This document shows, piece after piece, positions 48,866 to 61,018 of a stretch of DNA of 64,000 nucleotides. Source of the stretch: Whalleya microplaca (lineage: Eukaryota > Ascomycota > Sordariomycetes > Xylariales > Xylariaceae). Made by a program: the position numbers and the translations under genes. Numbering within the stretch: position 1 is the first letter of the stretch; each line of letters starts with the position of its first letter. The stretch lies in contig MU385734.1 in NCBI GenBank assembly GCA_022497155.1, positions 372,001 through 436,000 of the forward strand, written 5' to 3'. The notes beneath the pieces are model-generated. The model ran no database searches and was not told the origin of the DNA. It was given only the letters and a program-made list of their open reading frames with translations.

Positions 48866-51800
48866 TATGAGACTGTGATTATTCTCTGAGCCTAACCGTC
48901 AAGTCTTTTGGTGTAGTTCTTGACTTGGTTCACGGGTTGCCTATACGCACAACGCCTACCAGTCAGGTAAAAAAGGGAAATCGTAAGCTAGAGACGAGAA
49001 AGACATGCCGTAGAGGAACGACAGAACGATAGATGTGATTTCCACGCAAATAAGCATTGGCTCGAGCCGGCCCCCAGTGCCAACGGCACCGACGTGATTA
49101 CATTGGTCCAGGGCTGAGTGTGAGACAGCCAATGGCGGCGCATCGAGATTTGCACAGCCTGGATGGCATGCAGAAGCAGAGCTGCACGTTGGCCTCTCTC
49201 ATACGGCAAGCCAAGTTTGCCCTCCCACTGGGCATTATTTGCTTATCGTGTCCCAAGCTGCGGGTTGCTCTCTCTCTCACGATCACCGACGTGGAATCCC
49301 GATGACGCCAGGACCCATAGTGTTTACCGGAGTCGAGATCCGCCGCCGAGACTTTAGGGCCATGTCGATTGCCCCGTTGGGCAACTGGGCAAGATCGTCT
49401 TCTGAACCCAATGCTCACTTGATTGCTTTGGCTGTCTACGTAGTTATGTAGTTGTGTTCCCCCAACAGGACGGTATTTTCATCAGATGCCGACCGAGTAA
49501 AACTACATGCGAAACCCAATATACACGATGCAGAATGTAAATTAACTGAACGCGTCCGCACCGTGGCTTAGATCTCACGCCGAGCCGAGCCGCATCCTCC
49601 AGGGTAGCACTAGGTAGACACATTTCGCTCTTGGCTGGCGTATTTCGGGGGTGGAGCAGCGAGAGAATGCGGTGGGAGATTCTGTGAAACCCCGGGAAAT
49701 CTGTACTTCTTTTAGTTCGTCGATCTTCGCCTGCTGTCTTATTCCTAGCAAACCATCGGTCCCACGAGGGGCCAGGGCCAAGCATGGCCAAGAATGGCGG
49801 ATGTCCAGATGTCTTGGTCGGTGTACATATATACTAGCCCGCGGTTTTTGATAACTCCGTACATATGTATAGTCTGTACTTGAAGGAAGTTCATTGCAAG
49901 GTAAGCTCCGAATTGCCAGGTCTGTGGGTATGACTTATACGACCTATGATGTACTAAGTGATCGGTTTAGCATTGCCGTGGCTGCTGACTTATCACTACG
50001 CAGTTGAGAATACGTCTTAAAAGATATAAGATTACCATGGAGTGGCAAGAGGTTGGTTATGAGCGCCGTATATGGGCCACCTGGTATTATTTTTGGCACT
50101 GGGCTTTAATACCTATGCAATTGAAATGCCATTTTTTTCTTTGCGATGTCTCTACATGTAGTCGCTGTGAAGTGGTTCACGATACCCCTAACTTCGGGGG
50201 CTATGGCTCACTCAACGATATGCAAGGGTACGAATTACAATTACGTGGAAAAAAAGTGCTCTCAAGTCAGCCTGTCATCCAACCTCATACAGAAAGAGCT
50301 CTAATGCGAAGCCTTATTCCTATGTATGAGTCTGATCTATAAATCCGATCGTCTAAGCCGGCAACCACCCTCTCCGCCTTGAACAACATGTGCCTGTGTA
50401 CCATCATCGAGCTCCCTGGACTGCTGACTCAAAATGAAATGAATAATCTTGAAATCAAATTGTATATAGCATTTATCTGCTGGATATATCTAAGCCCTGT
50501 TTGTTTCTCTACGCTACTGACGTCTCACTCGGCTAATTGGACCGCTGATTCGACGGGACACTTCAGAGTACTGAAGCTATCTTACATAAGCAATGAGTAT
50601 TCCCAGAGACATAGCGACAGACAAGTTGCCAGCTCTAATGTGACTATTTTAGATATATACGTATATTGCTAATGGAGGGTGATCGGTGGTTTCTCCTCTA
50701 TAGAGCACTTTCCAATATGTTTGTGTTTCCACAGGAAAGGAGAAAGAGCTCGGGGAATGAGGGGATACCGAAGCCAGTCTGGAACATACCTATTGTAGTT
50801 ATTCTCTCTTAATTATTGACTCTCCAGCTTCGCGTACATATCGGGATTTGTATACAACTCTTGTTTATCCCCTTGGGGAAGGCAATAGACGCGTAAGCTC
50901 TAGGCATTGACCCTATCCGTATACGTTCAATGTCCGTCCGTCAAGTCCCAGAACACCGATTTCATGTAGAATTTAATCATTTACGTCAACTTGATATGTG
51001 CCTCTGAATTTCCGAGTGAAAGGATGTAGGTTGACCATATAGTATGTGACAGATTACCCCTGAATCACATAGCCGAAGTGGAATGGATAGGATATTGGCG
51101 AGGTCGAGCAGCCATGTATCAATCAATAGTAAGGCAGATAACCCAAAAACATGTCAAAATCTGGAATAAACTATTAGTTATGTATTCTCATACGACATTC
51201 AAGCCCATTGATTCTACTGAGACCTATTTATCTGCACTCATCAGAGGATCGCTCTCGATTTAATGTTTTCCACAAGGGCGAGCATTGAGAGGAAAAGGGG
51301 GAAATGGGAGAAAGCAGAAAAATACATGAGACTTATATTATTCTACGAGCTCTGATAGCATCCATATTCCGAAATGCCCCTAGAGGTTTATTGGAAGGCA
51401 GGACTGAACATCCTATGAATCATTAATAGAGGTGAAGAATATCCAGATCTCGGAAATCATCTATCTTGCTTCCTATGATACTAAAGACAAAATCATTTCC
51501 GGTTTGATTTCACAGTTTCAGGTTCAAGAGTCCATAACCCTTTCCACCTGCCTGAGCTAGATAGTTTGGGATCGTGTAAAATTTTTTGATTATGATACAC
51601 TGTGAATGGGGTGATATCAAAGTATGGGCACATAAACTACCCACACTACTCCTCTCCCCATACCATTGCTTTCAATTGCTGAACTTGCTTTTTTCTTCTT
51701 GGCAGCTCCTCTGCGTAGTGTGTGCTATCCACATGATAATAGGTTCCTGTTTTCGGGTGCGCGATAACCCATGTTTGATGCACGCTTCCCTTGTTTCACG

Positions 51801-52356
51801 TCCGAGCGATCACACACCTACTTCAACTTCACCAAAATTATACCTGGAAGTTGATCGTAAATTCTAATGTTCTAACATCTGAACTCTTCGCAAATCACAG
51901 AACTAGCAGCGATAATATTGAAACTAGTGCGCTGGGCCAGCAGACACAATGGTTAGAATGGAAATGTCAGGCTTTATAAATTACCCAATGAAATCTTGAT
52001 ATATATGAACCCACTTCAGAAAGACCCAATGAACCTCAACCTCGCCACTCTCTCCATCCGCTTCACTCCTCACGTTTCCCCTCCTATCTGAAGACCCGCC
52101 AGTGGCTTCGGCGTAGCACTTTCTCCAGCAGATAACTGCTGTAGGTAGAACACTGAAGATAAGCCAATGATCCATATTATTTGTCTGGCCGGTGAGGGAC
52201 GACGGTGGACTATATAGAAAAAAGGGACATGCTGGCTCCGCGCTACTTTCTAGTCATTCCACACCACCGGTGTCCCTAGTGCACCGACCCGGATACTCCT
52301 TCCATTAATAGTAGCGTACGAAGGACGTAGTTATATATAGGCATTATGATCACCAT
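48866..52356. other. Gene desert downstream of secreted-protein gene A
   Basis: The left end is the promoter of the membrane-protein gene. Nothing else is recognised on either strand; frames are under 120 codons and lack motifs. Composition becomes AT-richer from about 50 kb. Confidence 0.6.
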
Positions 52357-52882
52357 CTATTCCTTGAGAACGACAGCGTTTATCTCTGTTATGCGTGGTC
52401 AGCTTCGAAATACTCATTGAGTGTAGGGTGGCATAACACTTACGAGTCTGCTGCACAATGGTCTGGATCTGGGGCTTCAGGGACGCGTCGATGAGAGAAC
52501 CGACATCGAAGCCGCCGATGCCGTTGATGAGGCCAAGGTCAAAGACATTGAGCTGGAGAGCACCCAGATCGAAGTTTCCGAAGACGCCGAGGCCGCCCAG
52601 CTGGGACAGCAGGGCAATCTGCTGCAGCTGGAGCAGGGCGTTGAGGTCGAAGACGTTGTTGGCGAACAGGGCCTGGAATCCTCCGATGTTGAGGTTGTTG
52701 AAGGCAGACAGCTGGGCAAAGGCCTGGAGGTCGAAGCCGTTGATGGCCCTCAGATACTGCAGATCTAAGCTGGCGAAGTTGAAGTTGTTGAAGGCAGCGA
52801 TGTCGACGGCTCCACGCTTCTCGGTGGGGGCAGCAATGGCAACAGCAGCGAAGACGCTGGCAAGGATAGTGGAGGGCTTCAT
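52357..52882 (-). CDS. Small secreted Phe/Asn/Leu/Gln-rich protein (paralogue A)
   Basis: Two exons, 52882-52444 and 52385-52357, encode 155 residues. The signal peptide MKPSTILASVFAAVAIAA is followed by a Lys-Arg (22-23) Kex2-type site, so maturation probably starts at Gly24. The mature chain has no cysteine and consists of imperfect hydrophobic repeats, with FDLxAL/FNNFN/GFDL motifs recurring (NGFDLQAFAQL, NVFDLNALLQLQQIALL, GNFDLGALQLNVFDL). That pattern suggests a solenoid or a self-associating wall or surface protein rather than an enzyme. The tail is QQTQINAVVLKE. Like the second gene at 56.7 kb it has a LxLQQxAxLxQLG core and the same 5'-UTR intron layout. I know of no named family; function is unknown. 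Confidence 0.8.
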
Positions 52883-53230
52883 TTTGATTGAGTGAAGGAG
52901 TGATTTGAATATTAAAATATTAAAGTAATGTTGAGCACAGCTGTGTACTGGTTAGCGAGACTGTGCTGATGGATGCTGACCCGATGGTGTGGACCATCAA
53001 GCGCCGACTTACCTCGAAGTTTCAAACGAAAGTATAAAGAGTGAAGCGAACAACGAGCACAGCTATTGGGAACTTGTTAGTCAAGTTACTCAGATATGTT
53101 TCGGAAGGCTCATCTTACCTCTGAAGGAATGAATGAAGAGAGTGGATTGGAGACGTTGAGATGTCTTTGAAGTGGTGAAGTGAACGATAAAACAAAGACA
53201 TTTTGAAGCAAGTGGACGCCATCTTATATA
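52883..53230 (-). promoter_or_regulatory. Promoter and spliced 5' UTR of secreted protein A
   Basis: Reading the minus strand, a TATATAAG box lies at 53230-53223 and a CT-rich leader exon ends at 53119. A 56 nt intron (53118-53063) has a GTAAGA donor and an AATAG acceptor. A 50 nt UTR exon (53062-53013) begins CTGTGCTC and contains GTTTGAAA, and a 65 nt intron (53012-52948) ends GCTAACCAG. Two UTR introns in so short a leader are unusual and match gene B. Confidence 0.65.
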
Positions 53231-53299
53231 TCAGTTCGATTGGCATGTTGATGGGATGACATGAGGCCAGGAATAATGCCAAGCTTTCAAGAGACAATA

Positions 53300-56200
53300 A
53301 TATTTCGGAATCTAGTTGAAGGAGAGATCCGGTGCGTGTCAGGATGTCTGCCCTGTTAAGCGGATGTTGACATGGTAAAACGAGCCGTATCCAGGGGGAT
53401 CAAGGACGGAAAGCCAAATCTCAGGCAATAGTCTCTTGGCAAAAACAACGTCGAGGGGGTCCAAGACTTGCATATATGGAAATCTTATTATCTGGGTAGG
53501 GCTCACCGGCGGCATGTACCTCGTACTAGATCACCAAGAGAAAAGTGACCCTCGTGGTTGGTCTCGTGCCGATTTCCGCTAGCCGTGCGGGCGTCAATGG
53601 GCATGCACGGAAGACCGTGTGGCCGAGGCCAAAGGGTAGATCAGAAGTCATCCCAAGTACGGTAACAGCTCTAAATAACCTTACTTGGAACCTGATCTAA
53701 CCCTGCCAACCGCCCGGTATGTACCTTACCTGGGGTTGTACTTTCGTTGCCACGAATTTTTGAATGAGAGCTCTGTCACTCTTGCGCTATGGAACATTAT
53801 GCTGGCGAACTAGCTTGCTTGATCGCCATCAAGGGTTATGATGTCGTTTTGTGACGTTTCGACATAATAAACAAAGTGCGCCGGTAGGAACATATCATCA
53901 AGCTGAGGAAACGAGAAACATGTAAGATATTTGTTCATATCAAGAGATTGTGTTTAGCCCGACAGATCCAGCTCAGTATAATGTGTGTATACTGCAATGT
54001 AATAGATGTAAGGTTGAAGGCTAATAAGTCACATAGTCAAAATACTCTAAACAGCTTGATAGATCTTGACAAGACAGGGGTTCCGTGCAAGGCAGCTTTC
54101 GCTCGGAAAACGGCACGCTTAAAAAGCGGAATCATGGGTCCGGGTTTTCAACATCCTCAGTTGCGATACATGAGTGTTGTTTATCCCGTGGAGTTCACGC
54201 TACATCAAGGTAATTAGTCCCTTGTCAGCTTGAGATCCAGAAGTTCATAATCCCGCTGTAATAAGGTTTTCCAGCCGTAAGGTGACAAGCGTGTCAGCTA
54301 TTGATTGGAACCTGACCCATTCAGATGCCCTGGAGCATCTCCAGATTGCCCAGGGTCTCTAACGTTGCCGACAAGACATCTCCAAGGGTCGGAGAGTGTC
54401 ACTACCACCGGCACTTGAGAGGCCTAGACCGGGGTCCGCGCGATCTACACGCTAGGTTTCGTAACTTACCCCATATTCCCGTTCCGGAGCGATCTCCCAC
54501 TCGGAATTGTAACAGATCCAACGACGACACACATATGCACGGACATAAAAGCATAGCTATTAGGATTCTTATCATAGCGCCGTCGTTGTTCCGTTCTGGA
54601 GAGGCTCGTATGTATCCGAATACCACTACATTTCCATCTTTCTTCCATCTTAGTGGGTTTGATGAGTTTATTCCGTCTGATCTCGTGCTGCTTGGACGGT
54701 TCGAACCTCCCCTTTCATATTGTAGCTGAAAACTGTTGTTGCATCCGAGTGTCTATTGACCGCCCCATCCATCGCGGTGCGATGTGAGCGCTATATTAAA
54801 CCATGTACATGACAAAGGTAGGACGACATAAGAATATGCTGTCAACGAATCATAATTAGTTGATTAAATATTCGTCCGACTGAGAAACATCCGAACCGAT
54901 CATCTGTACTGACCGTAGTTTGGTACTCCCGTAACCTATACTGGGGCTGACTAGTGTTATATCTAGGTGACCTCAGTCCTATATTTCGCACCTTTTCATA
55001 GTGGGCTTCGAGGCTTCTCAAAATGGCAGTGCTACAACTGGACAGCGGTCCAATCTAGGCATGACATGGTCTTTTATTGCATGCTGAAAACAATACTCTT
55101 CTACACGTGTGCCAAGCCCTGGTCTTCTGACGTATAATACGAATACAAGTCGTGTATCTACCGCATCATTGGGCAACTGCATGATAAGAAAAGTTCGAGC
55201 GAAATTGATGTCACCGTGACTGCTTATATATCACAGTGCTGGTGAAAGTGTAGAGCTACCTAGGTACATAGGGTAGTAGCTAAGAGGTAAGGCTTATATA
55301 TTATAATAAACCATCCTACTGTCACCAAGCCGGCATGGCGAGGGAGTCGGAGTTACTGTTGCGGCCTCCTCATTGAGTGGCTCATGGGGGCGTTACACGA
55401 CTGCGCAGACGGCAGGGGCAGTTTCACGACGGAAAGACTAGCCTTCGGGTGAAATTTTTTGCCTTTTGGAAGGTACTGAGTTCGATTCTTGCAGTTGTGA
55501 TTTTTTCCCTCCCCTTCCTTCACATGCTACCTTAGGAAGGGTATCATTAAACATTAAAGATCGTTTATTCTTACCTTCGCTAATCCCGATAGAAGATTCT
55601 GACAGAAAATATCAACTGAATCTGCGAAAACAACCCGACGAAGGAGAGCAAGCCGAATAAGCGAGGCAGCGAGGGTGTTTCTCGATTCTTGATGCCAATA
55701 TAGAAGATATTGCCCTAGTAAACCGTATCTTCTGTGTGGGATCATAGGTGGTGGACTATTAACAAGATGTTGTTTATATGATATCGAACCTCAATAAAAT
55801 GAACGGACGAAATCGTATATCTTTTAATCTTACTCTAGGTATATACCTACCTATTAATCAACCTTCTGTAACGTAAGGCCTATCTCCGAAGATGGACTAG
55901 TCACATAGAAGCATTAGTGGTTGACTATTTCAAGTGCCGCCTTGTCCCTCTGCCCCCCTGCTCGTAGCCTCTCCGGGAGGCATGGTTTGGACCCATAACA
56001 CTTCTGTGTACGCGTTTTGTTTCCCTTTAAAACTTTCTATACTACCATTGCTAAGTTTCACTAGTCGATACGAGTGATGTACACGGGATCGTTTGGAGCT
56101 AGGTCGGCGCGTTGGCTAATCCTCTACCCACTGAGCATTGCCCGATTATGTCTACAACGAAACATGCGGCGTGTCTTTATATATACTGATATTGTTCTTA

Positions 56201-56722
56201 TAAGTTTGACTATTCTAAGTTACCGCAACCATGGCTGGTACAATCAAGGTAAGACAGCATGGTGTACACCATTAATGATCTAAATCATCTCAACGAAAGT
56301 CACTGAGGTAGCTATCTACTATGGTTTCCGACGATTGAATGATGTATTTAGGCTTGCCCGACCTTCATACAGTGAGGTAAAAGTCACTAGCATGGCCAAA
56401 TCAGCCTCAACGTTGTTGACTAGTTTTCCGTAGTTCTGTGACGATGTACCACTGAAAGTCACTCGAATATGAGTATTCTATAGTCAAATTGAGCTCGTTG
56501 TGGGTATAATATATATTCATATTAAAACATAATGACATATCCCCGGGTCCCCCCTTTTCATAATTGGTCTTGCCAATACCAGCACCGCTAGGGTTGCTTT
56601 ACCTTGAAACAGTGAGTCCTACCCAAGCTGCCGACTCCGAGCATCATGTTCCTTGATGATTACAACAATAACACCGAGAAGCTCCTTGATCCTTCTCAAA
56701 GGACAATCCCTTCAGGAACCAT
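53300..56722. other. Gene desert between secreted proteins A and B
   Basis: No gene is recognised. The 54325-54729 frame (134 codons) has no motif. An ACCTAGGT palindrome lies at 55258-55265. If A and B arose by tandem duplication, this 3.4 kb separates the copies. Confidence 0.6.
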
Positions 56723-57654
56723 TTACTGGTTACCCGAGTTCTTGCACTCCCTCCTCAGCACACTGCGTCGCTTGCCACGGGCAGCCTGGCTGACAGATGC
56801 GTTGACGGTCCGCTTGATGATGTCTGGATGGTGTTAATATCTAGAAGCGGAGCAAGTTAGGTTGGGGATGCTTACTAAGGTTGAAGTTGTTCAGGAGAAT
56901 CTCTTGCTGAATGAGCTGGTCGATAGAGACAGCATTGACAATGCCCAGTTGCTGGAGCTGAGCGAGTTGCTGAAGCTGAAGAAGAAGTTGGACTTGGCTG
57001 TTGATGCCTAGACCAGCAATGCTTCCGATGTTGAAGTTGCAGACGCCCATTGAAAGCATGAGCTCGAGGATGTCTATACGAAGACCGAGGTTAGGATGTA
57101 CAGTTTTTCGAATGAGGGGTACCAAATATGGGTACAAATCCAACGAAGTATCACTTGAAGGTAGGTTGCAACGAGGAATGAGATGATCTGGAATACGTAC
57201 TTTGTTGGAGGCTGCCTTGAACATCATTTTCATTGATATCAATCCCAGCCTGGTTCTCGAGGTCCTGTAGGTTCTCTTCGTCGATGTTCTGATCATTGTT
57301 TTGGTTCTCCTCATCAGCGTTTTGCTCGTCGGCGTTCTGCTCGTCGGCATTCTGCTCATCGGCGTTCTGCTCATCAGCATTCTGCTCGTCGGCATTTTGC
57401 TCTGCGTCGGCGTTGTTCTCCTCGTCAACGTTCTCCTCCGCGTTGGCGTCGTCGGCGTTCTCTTCGCCTTGGCCGACGTTGACCGCCTCAGTACCATTGG
57501 CGATGGCTGTGTAGTTGGCAACCTGACCCTCGACGTTGGCCACTTCGCCCCGGCGACCATAAGCCTTTATGCCTACGTTTCCGGCTAGGATGCCGGGCAG
57601 ATAGGTGGCGGTCAACGCCAGGGTGGCAAGAACGGGGGCTCCGGCGAACTTCAT
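56723..57654 (-). CDS. Secreted protein with NADEQ repeats (paralogue B)
   Basis: Three exons, 57654-57201, 57073-56876 and 56823-56723, give 250 residues. The signal peptide is MKFAGAPVLATLALTATYLPGILAG. A short region with potential N-glycosylation (NYTAIANGT) is followed by an acidic Asn/Glu/Asp domain carrying five perfect NADEQ repeats plus flanking variants. The C-terminal half has ILELMLSMGVCNFNIG, then SQVQLLLQLQQLAQLQQLGI, then IQQEILLNNFNLN, ending in a basic tail RGKRRSVLRREC with dibasic sites. The Gln/Leu core matches the LLQLQQIALLSQLGGLG segment of gene A, and the UTR structure matches too, so the two are probably diverged paralogues. The last intron (52 nt) needs the CCAG acceptor at 56824 because the nearer CTAG leaves too short an intron and a wrong frame. 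Function unknown; probably wall or surface associated. Confidence 0.75.
57311..57400. repeat. 15 bp coding tandem repeat (NADEQ units)
   Basis: Inside paralogue B, about six 15 bp units of the type CTGCTCGTCGGCGTT differ mainly at third codon positions, so the peptide is better conserved than the DNA. Confidence 0.85.
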
Positions 57655-57952
57655 TATGTCGAATAAAAGAAGATAATATAATTAAATAATAATGTAAAGT
57701 ACCGCTGAGGTACTGGTCAGCTTAACATTCTCAGACTTGACTAATAGAACGAATATCCTTACTTTCAAACGGGATAGAATAGATCAACGAATGGAAGGAG
57801 CACAGCTAGATCTCGTTAGCAGAGATTCAGAGATATTATGGCAGAGAAGAGCAATACCTCAGAACTGAATAATATTATACCGCACAGAAAGATCGAGAAA
57901 GTTGCCTTTGATGATCCAGAAGACTACTCGGGGGGAGTTGCGCAGCTTATAT
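57655..57952 (-). promoter_or_regulatory. Promoter and spliced 5' UTR of secreted protein B
   Basis: On the minus strand there is an ATATAAG box at 57952-57946, a leader exon ending TTCTGAG at 57858, a first intron (57857-57806) ending ATCTAG, a 43 nt UTR exon (57805-57763) that also begins CTGTGCTC and contains GTTTGAAA, and a second intron (57762-57713) ending GCTGACCAG. The order and junction words match gene A. The plus-strand frame 57838-58296 overlaps this and is rejected. Confidence 0.6.
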
Positions 57953-57959
57953 CCTCGCG

Positions 57960-60466
57960 CCATGCTGCCCGTATGCCTACCTCAATCCAACATCAGGCAA
58001 TTGGTGCCCCTTCCGGCTTGGCAGCTTGGTTTGCCTACTATCTCACATGTTCAACATTAGATGGCTACAGTCAAAAAGTGACATCGTCGACAGGTTGGCT
58101 AATAATAGCCAAGCCTCCTGATCTCCTCGGAAGCAGTGTGGAGGTGGTGTCGTCAAACATCGCGGAGGTGCATGGAGAGATGGGACGACGGCTGACAGGC
58201 AGAATATTTCATGACCTTAAAAGGCACCATTATCTCGCAAAATCTCTTGGACGTCGTTTCATCACACCAACGTCGAGTCTGCCGGTGAGCTTATAGAGAT
58301 TGTTGGTAAGATCTGCTCTGCCAAGACCTGCCAGCCGGGTTGTGTGGTGTGTGCTCTGACCAATTTACGCCGCTCGGTTGTCACCTTAAAGTGTGGGATC
58401 TTGTGACATGACTAAACCGCAAGATCGCCGTGCCGGCGCTTCACTCAATGCTATTCGATTCGAATCACCGGCAGACCCGGCTGCTGCATCTTCCGCATAC
58501 TTTGCGCTGAATCCTCAGCCGCCCGTTGTAGATATAACGTTCTATTGAGGCTTGCCACCTGTCTCACATAAGTTCATTATCTGATCATATTCATCCCGTT
58601 GCATGGGTCGGGGAGAGGATCTTGACAACGCAATCTGGGCACTGTCTGGCAACCAGAGTTCCGATGAACGTGATCCGACAGAAACAAGTGGTAGTAGGAC
58701 TGGGCCTTTGGTAATTCGGCAATCGGCTGAAATTGGCCTGGTGACTCTGCAGTACTATAGATTCAAAGCGCGACTCCGCATTGTCCCTTCAAACAAAAGC
58801 CTAATGATCAAGTCACCTGGCTTGTCAAGTTTCTATATAGCGATTCAGTTATAGTATCAAATGTTCCGATCATTGTACAACTCTTGCCATATCGTGCCGC
58901 CATACGCGGACCCGTTCTGGTCAGACCTCCTTTGACGTTGGGGTTCGTCAAAGTGAGAAGTTTGCTATGATCTCCAATGATAAGACTACTATACCATAAT
59001 CAATGAAGGTCAATAATATAAGAAAGCATCTGATATTCCATTCTAAAAGTAATAACAACGAACTCTTTTCATACATTGTAGGATAACCCGCGACTTGCAA
59101 ACGTTAGACTATCTTCACCTACCCAACCAACTCTATGTTGCGTTCCTCTGACTTATTGACTCGACTAGACTAGAGTCTATATGCAGTACGAAGATGACAA
59201 GTTAGTGTATGAGATGGCATGGACTGAGCGGTTCTTGACCTTGGTGTCCTGAATTCGAAACCATTGACGATTTCGAAGCGCTACCTATTTGTTTCTCTAG
59301 GTCTAAATTGCGATTCGGAGGTATAAAGTTACACGAAAACGATCAAAGACGACGTGTGTCGGAGATTGATATTCTAACCTCGCCAGTAGACATATTGGTA
59401 GAGCAATAGATGGTAGACTTCGAGCTGCCGGGTGGAATGTCCTGCGCCTTCAAGCAGGTTCACCAAGTCCTAAAGCGACATAGCCTAGAGAGTCGTGCAT
59501 GCTTTATAATCGAGATAAGCTGCGATATTCCTCGTTTCAAGTCGCTGAGAGGTTATTGTTATCGCATCTGCTTCTGTGATTCAATGGAAGATCACCATGA
59601 ATGCTGAACCCCAATAATGCACCTTATCAATCAATAAGATAACGAACAATATTCGAGGGACTAGAAGTCATCTATGGGTCGTAGGAATTGACATGAAACT
59701 AATGTACGAATAGGCATGGGTTGCTCGAAGGTTACAAACGGTACCTGATTAGCTCATGCCATTGGCCAATGATTCGCGTTCTAGACCACCATACTCGTGG
59801 AAGGTCGAGAACAACGACTACCGACGGCCATTGAAGGCGACCACAGCGTGCCACACATCTGAACTGGTGAAATGCGAGGTTGCGCAAAAGAAAAACAATC
59901 GAGAACACATCCATGGTTCCAGGTGTAGCCTCGTGTCACCATTCCATCTGGAAGAGGCACGGCACGAATCAACGACGTGAAAGATGGAACCCTAGTTCCC
60001 GAAATGGAAGTTGCCTTGAGGCAACGGTGGCGTTATCGCAGATTCTAATTATGGCATGGTACGCTGACCTTTGAGGCTGTAATTGCATATGATCCTTTAG
60101 TAAGATCCTTACTACAGGCTAATTCCCCTCTCTTTCTCCCTCTGTAACGGGCATGTCAGCGAGTGTTCCGATTGTCGAATCCTTGCATACTTATCACACA
60201 TGGTTAGAGACAAAAAGTTCTGGAGGAGTGGGATGATGGCATGACAGGGCAGGTAAGACATGAGCATTGCAGAAAGTGGACAGTAGTCTCACAACGGGCC
60301 CCCTTATCATCCATTCTTGTGCTATTTCGCTGTATCTGCCGGCGCGTGCTCGGTGGCTCGGTGGTATTGTTTTCGAGGACAAAGACACCCGGCCCCTTTG
60401 AACCGCTTCGGCGCACCATGATCCTTCGTATTCAACATACTGCACCCTCACCAGAACACTACGGCG
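57960..60466. other. Intergenic region without recognised genes
   Basis: Short frames only. A perfect hairpin GTTGCCT-TG-AGGCAAC lies at 60010-60025. The last few hundred bases should include the promoter of the 60467 gene. No tRNA or other RNA gene was recognised. Confidence 0.55.
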
Positions 60467-61018
60467 ATGTCTTCCCAGAACTTATCCCCAACCTATACAC
60501 CGAACATTCCCTCGCCGTTGAATCCGTCTAGCCCCGAGACACTGCCTAGACGGTACGGGCGAGGGTGCGATGCCCGCGTCGCGCGCAAAACTAGCGGCCC
60601 GCTGAGCCCGACACAGAAGTTGATGCGGCAGAAAGCAGCAGTAGCATGGAAGTCGATGGTCGTGCGGAATGCAGTGTTGGATCTCGCCCGCACGCGTGAG
60701 GAACTCGACAGACACTGGGGCGGCCAGGAGACAGACTGTGGCCTGCGCGGCGAAGCGGCCGATGATGGTTTCGTGACGCTATCGGTAGAACCATACCAGG
60801 AGGTCGACCTCGGTGTGGTGGGCATAGATATGGAAAAGCAACCACTCGTCGAAACCACAGAATTGCGGGATGCCGGCTTCTCGAAATTGGCTGGGGAACC
60901 TTGCAGATGGAACCACCAGCCTTTGCCGATGCTGACGAGAAGGCGCTTGGTGGTAGTAGTAGGAATAGTGTGCATCGTTGGGATCGTGGCTGCAGCACGT
61001 CTAATCGACATAATCTAG
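60467..61018 (+). CDS. Predicted tail-anchored small membrane protein
   Basis: A single exon of 183 residues starting MSSQNLSPTYTPNIPSPLNP. A Pro/Ser-rich N-terminus leads to a basic, helical middle (TQKLMRQKAAVAWKSMVV, then LARTREELDRHWGG) and an acidic-to-neutral stretch. The C-terminal hydrophobic helix, about 160-179 (LVVVVGIVCIVGIVAAARLI), is preceded by TRRR and followed by only a few residues. That is the arrangement of tail-anchored proteins, with the bulk facing the cytosol and the helix in the ER or mitochondrial outer membrane. No signal peptide. An antisense frame of 172 codons overlaps, but the plus frame has the better topology and start context. Family not recognised. It is convergent with the mitochondrial gene at 61.2-62.1 kb. 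Confidence 0.55.
   Translation: MSSQNLSPTYTPNIPSPLNPSSPETLPRRYGRGCDARVARKTSGPLSPTQKLMRQKAAVAWKSMVVRNAVLDLARTREELDRHWGGQETDCGLRGEAADDGFVTLSVEPYQEVDLGVVGIDMEKQPLVETTELRDAGFSKLAGEPCRWNHQPLPMLTRRRLVVVVGIVCIVGIVAAARLIDII

Noticed and set aside
54698..54707. GGTTCGAACC, a tRNA B-box-like word
   Set aside because: No A box, acceptor stem or cloverleaf could be formed around it.
57838..58296. 152-codon plus-strand ORF starting at an ATG
   Set aside because: It overlaps the TATA box and first UTR intron of secreted-protein gene B on the other strand, lacks a domain, and has no supporting codon pattern.
60493..61011. 172-codon minus-strand ORF opposite the tail-anchored gene
   Set aside because: The sense frame has a better start, coherent topology and a C-terminal membrane anchor; only one strand is likely coding.
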